Shown: positions 23,747 through 34,092 of the stretch, in pieces | Position numbering within the stretch: the stretch's first letter is position 1 | Layout: each line of letters begins with the position of its first letter | Assembly: GCA_001949185.1 (NCBI GenBank) | Contig: BDGG01000009.1 | Location: 989,347 to 1,053,346 of the forward strand | Length of the DNA stretch: 64,000 nt | Source of the DNA: Ramazzottius varieornatus | Taxonomy: Eukaryota > Tardigrada > Eutardigrada > Parachela > Ramazzottiidae | Direction: 5' to 3' | Translations under genes and position numbers: made by a program | Notes under the pieces: model-generated | What the model saw: the letters and a program-made list of their open reading frames with translations, nothing else | The model's database searches: none | What the model was told of the DNA's origin: nothing

Positions 23747-25944
23747 ATGAAGCTCAAGCACTGGATGGAAAGCCTCAGTCGTGGTCGCAAGCGTTCCAAG
23801 ACCGACAACAGCACTAGTAACAGTAGCAACATGTCAAACGCCAACCTCCCCAGTGTCAAGGAAAAGTCCCGCAGCAAAAAGTTATCTGTCAAGGAACTGA
23901 TGATGCCTCACGGTCCGCCCCGCGAACAACAGCGCAAGCATGTTCGGGATAACTATCCGGCCGTGGCGGCCTACCTGGATCATCGCAATCCCCTCTCCGA
24001 CCTCTCGCAGAACCTCCAGTCGTTCCGTTCATCAACACGCGCACCGGCCTCTCGGGAAACCGGCGCAATCGCCAACCCGGGCAAACAACGCTCGGAAAAC
24101 ATTTACGTCAACGTCAATTCGCTTCAGATGAATACTAATGGAATTTATGCGCTTCCTGACAAGTCTATCCCGCTGGACAGTGCTCAATGTGCTTGTTATC
24201 GGCATCAAAAGGAGCGTCAGACTGCGATGGATAACTCTGAGAATAGTTCATCCATTTACACGACGGATGGCGCAACCTCGGGGTCGGGAACTTTTAACCC
24301 ACGACGGGCCTCTAATGTCAACATTAGAACCAATCCATGGATTCGCCCCAATCAGTACTCCGTCATGACGGACAGTACGGGTTCTTCCTCGGTCTCTTTA
24401 CGCGACGAACCTGCGCGACCTGTACCGCCGCCAAAGCCTCAACGGAAGCGACCACCACCTGCTCACTATTATCCACCGGTCGAACGATTTTGCTCCGAGG
24501 ACGACGACGACACGGAAATGATTGTTTGCTCTGATAAAAGCGTCGGAACGGATGGAGATGAATACTTGCTCGATGATGGTTCGAGCACCTACTGCGATTG
24601 CGATGAATGTTGCTCCAGCTCTTGCCATTCCTTCAGCTCACTCAAACGCTCCTCTGCCATATTGTAAGTGTATATTCTATATCTGAAAAAAATTATCGAT
24701 AGATTCGTCGAACACTTTCAAAACAATCAATTATTTCTTCATAGTGTTTGCTCGTTTTTGAGACATAAAAATATCGAGTTACATTGTCATCGATCCTGTA
24801 AAAAACAATATCGATTACAATCAGACCAGTGTTATTATTATAGTCGAACTAATGTTTTTCTTTCTGCCTATCGATTTATTTTGTTTGGATATCTGTCTGG
24901 TCGGCAAGCGAAGCGCACAGGATCTTAAGTGGCGCACCTTTTGGTTGTGAAGAGCTGAGAGTGTGCGCCAATTGGAAAAGCGGCCTTTGATCGTTTTCAA
25001 ACTGGCGCAAGTTTTCATTGTTGATGGCTGGAAGCGTGCGTTACTAGAGTGAAGGTCGTGCCGAGGTTTTATTTATCGGCCTTCCATCTAACGATTTAGT
25101 TCCCTGGTTCTAAAATATTTGTTCTTGCAGTTGCAGCAACGAGACGATTCAGCCGGATTGTGATTCTGACGGCTGTAGTACCACGAGTACTCCGACGATT
25201 CTCAACGACTTTATTGATGCGGATGGGGAGACCAGTTGTTCGGAACGCGACAGTGCGGTGGATTCGCCCGCCAGCTTGAAAGCAAGCTGCGGCGCTTTCA
25301 TGTCCTCCTCAATCTCCTCCTCACGCAGCGCCAATCGCCCTCACTATTCACCTGCTGATTCCCACACTTCTTGGAAGTACTTTGACGACGATGACGAAGT
25401 GGATTCGGGCCATGGACAAACAGCCAGCAGTCTGGGTAGTCCCGGCAGTGCCGAGGATTACCGGCATCGCATTTCCCACAGCAGTAGCGCACAAAGCGCG
25501 CAAAGTGCACAAAGCGCCCACAGCCGTCAGCCGCTCATTGGGGACGACACTAGGGAAAACTTTGTGGATATCGACACCAACATTGAGATGATTCGGACGC
25601 GGCTACAAAAGCAAGTTTACCAATTGAAACACGAGCAGACGGCCCTGGACCGTCAGATGTTCCGATCTCGCCATGGAGGACACTATTACGGCCAAGAGGA
25701 CAACATCGATATGATTGATGAGGATTTCATGCTACAAAAGAAGGCCATCCTGGTAGATACACTAAACCTCCTCAAGAGACAGTTGGATGAACAAAATGTC
25801 AGATTACAAACGAGCTACTCGGCCTTGCAGAATTTGAACAAGCACCAGGGTCAACGCGAAGCTGTTTATCAACCACCACGTAATCGCGACCATCGCGCCC
25901 TCAGTGCCCTGTACAACGAATCAATCAGGGAAACATTTTGTTGA
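23747..25944 (+). CDS. unrecognised Ser-rich scaffold/adaptor-like protein, 2 exons
   Basis: Exons 23747-24663 and 25131-25944 join in phase (TT|T) to 576 aa. The ATG has a strong context (GCCAACATGA). I do not recognise the family. Visible features: a basic start (KLKHWMESLSRGRKRS); IYVNVN, a good match to the Grb2 SH2-ligand consensus YxN; a Pro-rich SH3-type ligand (RPVPPPKPQRKRPPPA); acidic runs (EDDDDTE, FDDDDEVD); a Cys cluster (CDCDECCSSSC) across the exon junction; SAQ repeats; and a C-terminal predicted coiled coil of about 100 residues (IEMIRTRLQKQVYQLKHEQ, then KKAILVDTLNLLKRQL) ending in RETFC. There are no membrane segments and no signal peptide. A cytoplasmic signalling adaptor is inference. 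The single intron carries a hairpin repeat. Confidence 0.85.
24899..25050. repeat. hairpin repeat locus 18 (two units), intron of scaffold-like gene
   Basis: Arm GGTCGGCAAGCGAAGCGCAC (type B) and two units in the 467-bp intron. Confidence 0.85.
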
Positions 25945-26784
25945 TTGACGGGTGTGGCCGTGGGAACCCAACCTTTACACTTTGCGCCTTCAGGAAAATG
26001 ACGCCGGAAATATCCGTGAAAGTGGAGTGATGGTCAAAAAAGTAAAGCTGCGATTTATTGTTGTGTAATATGGCGCCTGAAGGGTGGCCAGAGATGATTG
26101 ATTCGGAGAAAGCAAAATTCTCCTAGTCTTGTTGTGAAGCATCCCTGTGAGAATTGACTCTACCACGTATAATTGGTTCCCACATATTACGTAATATTCT
26201 TTTCCCCAACTGACTTTTCAGTATTTGGCTGTATTTTCAACTTGATGGGAAACCTCTTCGAGTTATTTTTTTCTGACGTTGTGCAAATATTCGTCGACGA
26301 GTTTGCTTTGAGCTGTTTTCTACCAGTAATCAATACCACTTTGTCGGGGTTCAAACTGTGCTTTCACGATTCAGAAGGGTCCCAAAGCAAAGCAGCGCAA
26401 AGTCATCAGAGCTAAAAGAAAGGGGATCGTCTCTTTTCTTGGCTCAACTGCAGACTTCCTTCCTATCGATTGTTTCCGTTGGCCGTTATGAAATCGTCTA
26501 GGGTCCATAAATCTAAATAGCTCTCGTGTCAGTGCTCTGGAGATGGGCAAGTCACTTGACAGTTTATTACCAGGAAAGGATGAGAGATACTGACATCGCA
26601 CGGGGAGATGGATCAGAGCACCACTACCAGCCGAGTCCCCAGATCAGATCAGAAGGAGGACTCATCTGACTCAGTTCTCATCTCCATGTCTACACAACGC
26701 CCCATCTTGGCCCAACGAACCCATAATTTGGAAAAATAGTCCCGGGCTTGATTATGGGGTTGCGTGATTGTTCGATGAGAGTAA
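25945..26784. other. intergenic, 3' flank of scaffold-like gene
   Basis: Nothing recognised apart from the likely 3' UTR just after 25944. Confidence 0.4.
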
Positions 26785-27011
26785 TCAAACTTGACTGGGC
26801 CTGTCAAGCGCAAGGGAATACTTAACGACGGGTTTCGGCGGAGGGGCCACAAATGGTTGGGCCACATTGAAGACCTTATCTGCACAACTCTTCATGCCTA
26901 CTTGAATACCACGACTGGTAGCAAAGGCATTTGTTAGAGAAAAGACCCAATTGATGTAGGCGTAATAGCATGTTTTGTTGGTAATGATGAGTTTCCCTGC
27001 GTGAGTCAATT
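26785..27011 (-). CDS. possible terminal exon of an unidentified gene
   Basis: A pyrimidine-rich 3' splice site (CTTTTCCTTGCTCCCAG) is followed by 75 codons to TGA with protein-like composition, including KTCYYAYINWVFSLTNAF, GMKSCADKVFNVAQPFV and the Pro-rich APPPKPVVK. The exon would enter in phase 1. I found no convincing upstream partner between here and the neighbouring CENP-B-type gene. The family is not recognised. It may be a fragment. Confidence 0.3.
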
Positions 27012-27118
27012 CTGGGAGCAAGGAAAAGTTGTAGACAATGAAAAAGTGTCAAATCAGGCTGTCCAACATCGTTACTCTCACATTAAACATCAACTGCGAA
27101 CTTCCAAAGAAATAACTT

Positions 27119-27238
27119 TGGCTGAACTCGACGAACCGAATCTATAACAATCTTTTCCCAAGTGGCGCATGTTTGTAGTGTTACTGGATGAAAGTGAGCG
27201 CCACTTGAACAAATAATCTTGTCAAGTTTGTTAGCTTA
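27119..27238. repeat. hairpin repeat locus 19 (one unit)
   Basis: Single-unit copy with arms GAACTCGACGAACC and TCTTGTCAAGTTTGTTAGCT (type A). Confidence 0.85.
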
Positions 27239-27591
27239 GGTCTTCATCCACCCCCTTTGTCGAATTACGCCCAAATATTACACAACCAAGCAATTTCGAT
27301 TGATGACTGGCGTTTTACACCAAAGAAATCTTGCACTGACCAAAGGCAGTATCCGTAGGTATCCAAACCACAGAAATCGCAGAGTTTCCGTTCGTTAACA
27401 GAAAACTTCCGCCGTTAAAGAGTGGCTGTTTGTTTGTGCGCATGGGCAACGGGAAAAGCGGAAAGAAAGGTTTCCATAAAATTTAACCAGCCCAAGATGA
27501 AGCTTTGGTCACCAAGTTTGGAGTGAAATCGAAAGAGACGGTCTACGGTACCTGCGGTGGACAATCTTGGGTAGTTGAGCCGGCAATACGG

Positions 27592-29572
27592 TCAAATCGT
27601 AGTCGGGGACTGCTTCACAATCTCCACATCGTCCTGACTTTGATACTGAGGTTCCTCGGCTAGCCTCCGCCGTTTCTTGGAATTCAGAGGTTTTTTTTGG
27701 CCTTTCTCCACTTCTTCCTTGGACAAGAGGACAGCGATCTCGCCAAGCATCGGTAACACCGCAGAGGAGCCTTTCCCGTACGCATACCGTTGCAGTGCGC
27801 TCAGCGCCTGAAATATGCACTGTTAGGTCAGTCTGGTACTGTACTAGTGATATCCCTACCATATTTTAACATTCAGAGCTCGCCAAACTAACTCGATCAG
27901 ATTGCTGTATTATTGACTGAAAGCGTGCGCCACTTGACGAAATAATCAAACTCGACAAGACCAGTTTCCCCGGTGGCCCACGTTCTCGATTTTATTGGCT
28001 GGAAGAGTGGGCCACTTGGGAAAAAAAGACCTTGCCCGGTCTGTTTGCCGGCCGAGCCCTCATTGGTTGATCTCGATCTAAGCAGAATGGGACACATACT
28101 TCCTTCTGCACGAGACTTGCCAACTCTCTTTTTAAAGCAGTTGGTACCTGGATAGCTTGGGCGTAACTGCGAATTTTCAGGTTGCCCGATGACGATCTTT
28201 TGGCGGAAGGTCTACCAAGGTTCGTACCGTCAGGGGCTGGACGTGGAGTGAAAGTATGATGTGGGATCAGCTCAACGGTACCCAGAGGTTCGAAGGCGAC
28301 GTTCAGGACCGGTGCAGGCTCGACATTTGCATCCGGAAGGGACTGAGGTGCCGGGATCGGAACATTAACGGTCTGGGGAAATACATCACTCTTGAAACTG
28401 TCGTTGTTTCTGATGATATCGTTCACGATAACGTTGACCATGCTCTGCTGATGGTCTGTCAGCATGCGTTTTCTCCGCTCTTCTTTCTTCTCTCCACGTT
28501 TGGCGAAGGAGGTGATGCGGTTACGGTGGAGAAAAGCCGCAGCCCAGCCGTTACTCCCGGTGAAGGAATCCATCCCTATCGCGGTGGCGAACTGTCGCGA
28601 AACAGTCTAAAAGCAACGACCACGTTTCAGTACTAAAACCATGCCAATCACACGCAGAAAGATGAAGACCGCTCAAGAATACCTGCAATAAAGGACTCGC
28701 CACACTGCAAAAGCAGAAAGTACGGTTAATCACAACTGCGGCGTCACTGCGCACGATACTTGGAAGCTCGGCAAACAAACTCGACCAGATTGTTTCCTTA
28801 AGTGGCGCAGTTTGTTGGCTAAAAAAATGCGAAAGTGCGCCACTTCCAAGAACGATCTTGTCGAGTTTGGTCGTTTTCCACAGTAACGCATGCTTGCGGT
28901 GTTATCTGCTGGGAGTGTGCGCCACTCGAACAAACGAACTCCTCGAGTTTGTGTGCCCAGCGCCGATTTCTTGACCACTTCAGACGCGAATACTTACGGG
29001 ATGAGTACTGCTTGACATCGATTGTAGAACTCCAGCATCATATTGTTGATGTGTTGGTATTTGGTCGTACGAACCAAGCGTTTCCGGCCTGCATAAAATG
29101 CCACTGGGTTAACCTGGTCCTGCTACATTACAATCAGCAAGTCCGACAGACTGTACGAAAGATGCATCCTTACCCTCGTTTAGTTCTGCAGCTTCTTCTA
29201 TTTTCTTCCGTTTCTTCAGTATGTAGCTGATGGTGGAAACACTAACGTTGAACTTCCGGGCGACCAGCTTGTGACTAACCTGCACAACAGCAAGGTGAGT
29301 TGTACTGATGTAGCGTTTGTAAGACATTACCGGAAGTACGAAACACTAATCGAGTAACTGCACGGAGCCATTGCATCTGTCCAGCTCAAATTACTGTTCT
29401 TCATGAAATCATGATCATGATTAGTTTGCATACTGTGGCACAATCCAATGAGAAAACCACTCACGTTGTTGTCAATGTCCTCCAACATCTGCAATTTCGT
29501 AGCAATAGGAACTTCTGCTTTCCCCGTTCGCGACACAGCGCGTTCTGGTCCTTGCGGTTGTGGCCCCTCCAT
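27592..29572 (-). CDS. CENP-B-type double-HTH DNA-binding protein without transposase domain, 6 exons
   Basis: Exons 29572-29465, 29279-29174, 29088-28998, 28704-28683 (22 nt), 28606-28148 and 27807-27592 join in phase to 333 aa. Residues about 23-68 form a Psq/CENP-B N-terminal helix-turn-helix (ATKLQMLEDIDNN|VSHKLVARKFNVSVSTISYI). Residues about 73-140 form the second CENP-B/Tc5-type helix-turn-helix, ending in the signature FTGSNGW then AAFLHR. A Ser/Pro-rich linker follows, then a C-terminal basic cluster (SKKRRRLAEE). This pair of domains heads pogo/Tigger/jerky transposases and CENP-B, but no DDE endonuclease follows, so it is probably a domesticated sequence-specific DNA-binding protein. 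A 3' splice site ends 6 nt before the ATG. Introns 3 and 5 hold hairpin repeats. Confidence 0.88.
27876..28060. repeat. hairpin repeat locus 20 (two units), intron 5 of CENP-B-type gene
   Basis: Arms AGCTCGCCAAACTAACTCGA and GGTCTGTTTGCCGGCCGAGC. Unit 1 has lost its left half. Confidence 0.85.
28761..28967. repeat. hairpin repeat locus 21 (two units), intron 3 of CENP-B-type gene
   Basis: Well-kept type A left arm AGCTCGGCAAACAAACTCGA and two units in the 293-bp intron beside the 22-nt exon. Confidence 0.9.
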
Positions 29573-29799
29573 TCTCGGCTGTACAGGAACCGCAACAGGA
29601 TCAGCCAACAGGCAGACCAAGACTTCAAGGCTCCGAAGTAACGTAAGATCCGACAGCAATCGATAGCAAACTGGAAAGTGGCAACTGGAAAGGATCCAAC
29701 TCAACTTTAAAAACGCAGACATTGGCGCATGTTCGACTACCGTCAGTTGATTGCTGATTAACCAAGTATGCAGAAGGGGCGGGAACGAAAAGACATAGG

Positions 29800-29918
29800 G
29801 CTGGGCGAACAAAATGTACGAGGTCGCTGATTCAACTGGCGCACATTTTCATTGTCCCTGGCCAGAAGGATGCGCCATTCAAGATAAGAATCTTCTACGT
29901 TTTGTTTACCCGGCCCCC
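29800..29918. repeat. hairpin repeat locus 22 (one unit, arm type B)
   Basis: Arms GGGCGAACAAAATGTACGAG and CTACGTTTTGTTTACCCGGC around one unit. Confidence 0.85.
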
Positions 29919-30009
29919 TTCGCCGCCGGAACATAGCTCATTGATAGTAGCCAGATTCAGACAAAAGCCACTTCGAATTCTTTATGATGCGGGAGACTAA
30001 TCGAACCGG

Positions 30010-30075
30010 AAGAAGAAAGAGGAAACCAAGATAGGAAGAAAGAGGAAACCAAGAAAGAGGAAACCAAGATAGGAA
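30010..30075. repeat. purine-rich short tandem repeat
   Basis: About three copies of AGAAAGAGGAAACCAAGAT(AGGA), the middle one shortened. Confidence 0.8.
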
Positions 30076-30222
30076 TCTCCATAATTAAGCAGGACCGGAA
30101 ACTGCATAGACCTCCTGGCTGACGAGGAGTCGAGGATCAACATTGACAATCTGTCAGACAACATATTATTCCATGAAGAGAAATAAAAGAGACACTAAAG
30201 GCCACCGTCTGTCGGGGACGCA

Positions 30223-33200
30223 TTAATTACTGTCTTCGGAAATGGAGAGCTCGGATTCTTCATTATCGGAGCTGCTGTCGCTGAGGCGGTCATCGGCGCC
30301 GGCGGAAGTCCCAAGTCCACGACCAATGGCCAGCGTCTTTGAAACACCTTCCTTCGCAGCAGCCGATTTCCTGGTACATAGTTTCTTGCTGATCTTTTCC
30401 AGCTCCTTTTGAATTCGTTTCTTCTTTTCAGCTGCTTCGGTACTGGTCCGCAGTGTAACACTGCCCTTCTTGCGACCCCTTCTATGCAGAATGCCATTCA
30501 CGTAAGCTTCAAGTTCTCGTAGTGTTGTAGCGTGTAGCGTATCGAAGTCAATCTCAACTTCGTCCGGATTCAAATCGCTAAACTCGAGTTCCTTCCTGCT
30601 AACGTACCGAACTTTTGATACAGTAAACTATGCGACGGCGACAAACACACGTACAAGACCATTTGCTTAAGTATCAAATAGTACACTCGAAGCCCATAAC
30701 ACTGGAATCGTGCGCCACTTCAGCCGACAAACTCGACCAGATCATTTCAATTTATTCTGTGGCGCACGCTTTCGGCCAGTAACACTGAGAACGTGCGCCA
30801 CTTGAAAAATGATCTGGTCGGATTTGTTTGTCGAGCTTCCATTTACGATAGGAAAATTCGAGCAACCTCTTACGCTTGAATGATACTGACGACCTTGCAG
30901 AGCTTGTCTGCAGGAAGACGGTTGATATCCAAGCTTAAACGACGTTTCTCATCGTACGACATAACCTGCGGCCCATGCTCGTCGTCGCTATCAAAGTCCG
31001 CGACGACCTGGGACTTGGCTTGCGAAGTAGAAGGCTGCTGTTGGTCCTTCGGAACAACGGAAAGTGGATCCGAAACCATCGGCGGGCTCCTGCGAACAGA
31101 AAACTTCACATCTAGCATCATTTCGCATTGAAAATATTCGGTTTAACTTACTGGGTAGGAGCAACGGCGCTTTCGGGGGTGACGCTTCTCTCTTTCAAGA
31201 TGGCAGACGCCTTTGGTTCTTCACTCTGCTCCTCAGTTTCACCTGCTTTAGGTAACAAGACCTCGTTGCGCACTTCGTTCTGAAAGGCCGACTGAGGAAC
31301 TGCAGTCTGCGCAACACGGTCATCTGCTGCTGGCTCTTCCTGGGTCTGCTTTGCAGTTCCTTTCGCAGCCTTCTTCGACGGCGAGCGGACCCGAGCCGGT
31401 TTATCGGGGGAAGCGGAAGTCGAAGGTTTCGCGCGCTTGTCAGCTTTGTCTCCGGCAAGTGCGGTGATTTGCTTTTGGACCTGTGAGTAATAGGATTTTT
31501 CGCGGCTCATCAGATACTGTGTTACACTACACACAAGCAACAAAACAAAAAACCAGGTGGAAACTTGGCCACTTCTGGTTTAACGTAAACGCTTTGCTAT
31601 TCAACAGTTTAACGTCACCTGCCTGCATCTTACCGTCATCAGTTCCATCTGTAATTTATTGATCATGTCTTCCTTCTGCAGATGGTGTTCCTGATCAACA
31701 AGCTCATTAGAAACATGTACGTTCTTGTACGATTTTCTTTTACGGCCGGACGACGAACGAGTTGTGGGCACGCCCTTGCGCACGACCACCGGCGCGCATT
31801 CGTAACCCTCTTCAGGAAACCTTGCGAAACGGAACTCGAAGGCCTTCTGCAAGACCAAGAAATGTCCGTTGAGTCAATGATAAAAAATTAGAATAGAAGC
31901 TCTGTGCACCTGTAACTTCTTCGCTTGCTCGACAACGGGATCCATAGAAGGGTTGAATCGATAACAGTTGCTGAACATCAGCCTAAAATCCGCGGCAAAC
32001 TCCGCAGCATTCAAGTACTGCTTACTATCCAGTTTCTCCTTGATAGTTGACAGATCCATCGGGGACTTGATCACGTCGTAGTAGTTATCCAGTTTCAGCC
32101 CGATCACGTCCACGGGTTTGTAAAAGGGACTGGCATAGTCACTGTCTGCCGGACCTAACAGTTCGTCCAAGAGGCTCTTGCAGCAAACCAAGGGGTCTGC
32201 TTTGATCGCTTTTGCCGAAGACTTGGTCGCTTTGGATAAAGAGGAAGCCCGTTTCTTCTTTGAACTTTTGAGAGTCACAGCTTTAGCCCTCTTCCTCGTT
32301 CGAGAAGCGGAAGTATCGTCAAGCTTCGAGTCAGTTGAGGAACCGGGTTCGTTCGAAACCGAAGGCTTCCTTTTCTTGTTGGTGGACTTCCTTGAGGGGC
32401 TGGCTTCTGCCATCTTGATAATTGTTTCAGGCTTCGGAGCATTTACTGCAATATGCGAACACGATGAAAGAAGATACTCGTCCTTCACAGTTAGATGTTT
32501 TTATGAAAGGGCTGCCAACAAACTCGACGAAACTGCTTTCCCATGTGGCGCATGACTTCAGCCAACGGCGCCGTAAACATGCGCCACCTGGGAAAACCCG
32601 AAAACTCCACAAGATAATCTTCTCAAGTGGCGCACACTTCTCACCGGAAACACAGAAAAAGTGCGCTGCTTGGGGAAACGACCTTGTAGAGTGTGTTTGC
32701 CCATCGAGCTCCTACGAAACATACCCATTCGGTTCTCGAAATCTTTTTCCATTTTCTGCGCCGCTTGGTAGATCAAGCTGTTGGGACTGTTGTAGGTGTA
32801 GCAGTTGTTGAAGACCAACTTGAAGTCTTCCGCGCTGTCCGCTGCGTTCTTGTACCAGCCTTGCTGAAGGCGTTTGCGGATGGTCGAAAGGTCCATGGGA
32901 GACTTGACGATGCGCGGATAGTCCGGAATGCCCAGAGCGACGGAATCGACCGGACTACGGAAAGGCATGGAATGTGCTTGCTTAAAGAAGGCCTTGACGA
33001 TGGTTCGTAGAATGTACTGAAGCTGATTGGTGGTCTTCAGGGCACAGGACGCAGGGCGTGGTAGCATGTCGGTGGCAGGGAACACTGCGCCTCCGACCAC
33101 GACAGGCTTCTGAAGACGCGACTGACTGTACCATTCTATCTCTTCGGGCGTGAATGATGGCGCTTCGGGTGAAGGAAACGAGCTGCATGCCTTGTTCGGA

Positions 33201-33328
33201 GAGTGGGAAGAAACATCGTGGGCGAGTGTGGGAAGTGGAGAAAGGGGTTGCTGGTCTTTGATGCTTTCAGTTGCCTCTTCTGGAGTTGCTTGAAGTGGCG
33301 CAGCAGTGTCTTCCGAGATGCTCTCCAT
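30223..33328 (-). CDS. BRD2: BET family double-bromodomain protein (BRD2/3/4-like), 6 exons
   Basis: Exons 33328-32725, 32445-31910, 31846-31634, 31480-31152, 31089-30874 and 30595-30223 join in phase to 756 aa, close to the usual length of BRD2/BRD3. Bromodomain 1 lies at about 97-201, bromodomain 2 at about 287-385, and the NET/ET domain at about 600-667 ([37 protein letters not shown]). Basic patches (TRKRAKA, SSKKKRA) and an acidic Ser tail (SSSDNEESE) also fit BET proteins, which read acetylated histones and recruit transcription elongation factors. The acetyl-lysine Asn is kept in both bromodomains (N180, N366). The Trp of the WPF shelf is replaced in both: MPF at 121-123 and SPF at 307-309. 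No long C-terminal P-TEFb-binding tail is seen. A 3' splice site ends 10 nt before the ATG. The symbol stands for the family, not strict orthology. Confidence 0.93.
30684..30841. repeat. hairpin repeat locus 23 (one unit plus half unit), intron 5 of BET gene
   Basis: A half unit (AACACTGGAATCGTGCGCCACTT) precedes a complete type A copy (CCGACAAACTCGACCAGATC ... GATCTGGTCGGATTTGTTTG). Confidence 0.88.
32508..32713. repeat. hairpin repeat locus 24 (two units), intron 1 of BET gene
   Basis: Type A arms CTGCCAACAAACTCGACG and TGTGTTTGCCCATCGAGCTC enclosing two units in the 279-bp intron. Confidence 0.88.
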
Positions 33329-34092
33329 TTTCTGCTTCCTGAAAATAAAAACAAAACATTCAAGGAAGAGGGTCTGGGGATTGAAACGGAAACTGATGGA
33401 AATATTAAAAGGATGAGGATGCTAGATCCACGTTCGAATCTGAGCGTTCGAAATTCGAAACGGTCTTAAGTTTCCACGGCTCCGAACTGAGCGGTTCTCC
33501 CTCGGTCTCTTAATTCGCTTGCTTCAATCTGCTGATCGAGCACTTTCAAGTAAGCTTGACGATGACGTCAGGATCCACCAGGACATAAGACTTACGCCGC
33601 TCCGCAAAGCTGTAGATCAATCAAAATTAATGATGTCATCGACTCCTTCATAGCAAGAGGTCAGAATAACTTGCGCACTCAAGTTTTTCAGGCTTTCTCT
33701 CTTGCTTGTTGTTGTTCCCTGTCCCAGAGGGTTCGAGTTCAATTCTTCATTTCATCCTTGCGAAAAGGGAAAAAGGTTTTGCACAGAAGGTCCTTCTTTT
33801 TTCCAAATTTCTTCCTGCCTTATTTGTTTGTCGTTGTCTTCCTTCTTGCCTGGCTGTAGATGCTGCTTTACGATGGTTATCCTACATCCTTCGATGCTCA
33901 GGTTTGCTGCTTGATTTCTTTGTTTCTCGCCGGTGTTGTCGAAAGGTAACGCCACCGATTACCGCGAGACGGTATTAACATCGTCATGGAAATGCTAGTT
34001 AAAACTACAATTTGGCGCTTCCGTATGTTCCTGATTGCCTTGTACTAAAAGTGGTTTAAGGGCTTCACATCATAACGATCGAAGATTCAACC
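33329..34092. promoter_or_regulatory. shared upstream region of divergent BET and RSPH3 genes
   Basis: 764 bp separate the two start codons, which point away from each other, so both promoters should lie here. It is one of the longer stretches without a hairpin repeat inside the gene cluster. I could not identify a TATA box or initiator with confidence. Confidence 0.45.

Larger units (their letters stand above)
29573..30222. other. between CENP-B-type gene 5' end and BET gene 3' end
   Basis: Two minus-strand genes in tandem, so this holds the BET 3' flank and the CENP-B-type promoter. It also contains hairpin locus 22 and a short tandem repeat at about 30010-30075. Confidence 0.5.

Noticed and set aside
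29174-29327. Start of the CENP-B-type protein at ATG 29327
   Set aside because: A better model begins at 29572: exon 29572-29465 supplies the missing first helix (ATKLQMLEDIDNN) and joins in phase at the acceptor before 29279.
32427-32811. Plus-strand frames opposite the BET gene
   Set aside because: They are antisense shadows of BET exons 1 and 2 and of hairpin locus 24.
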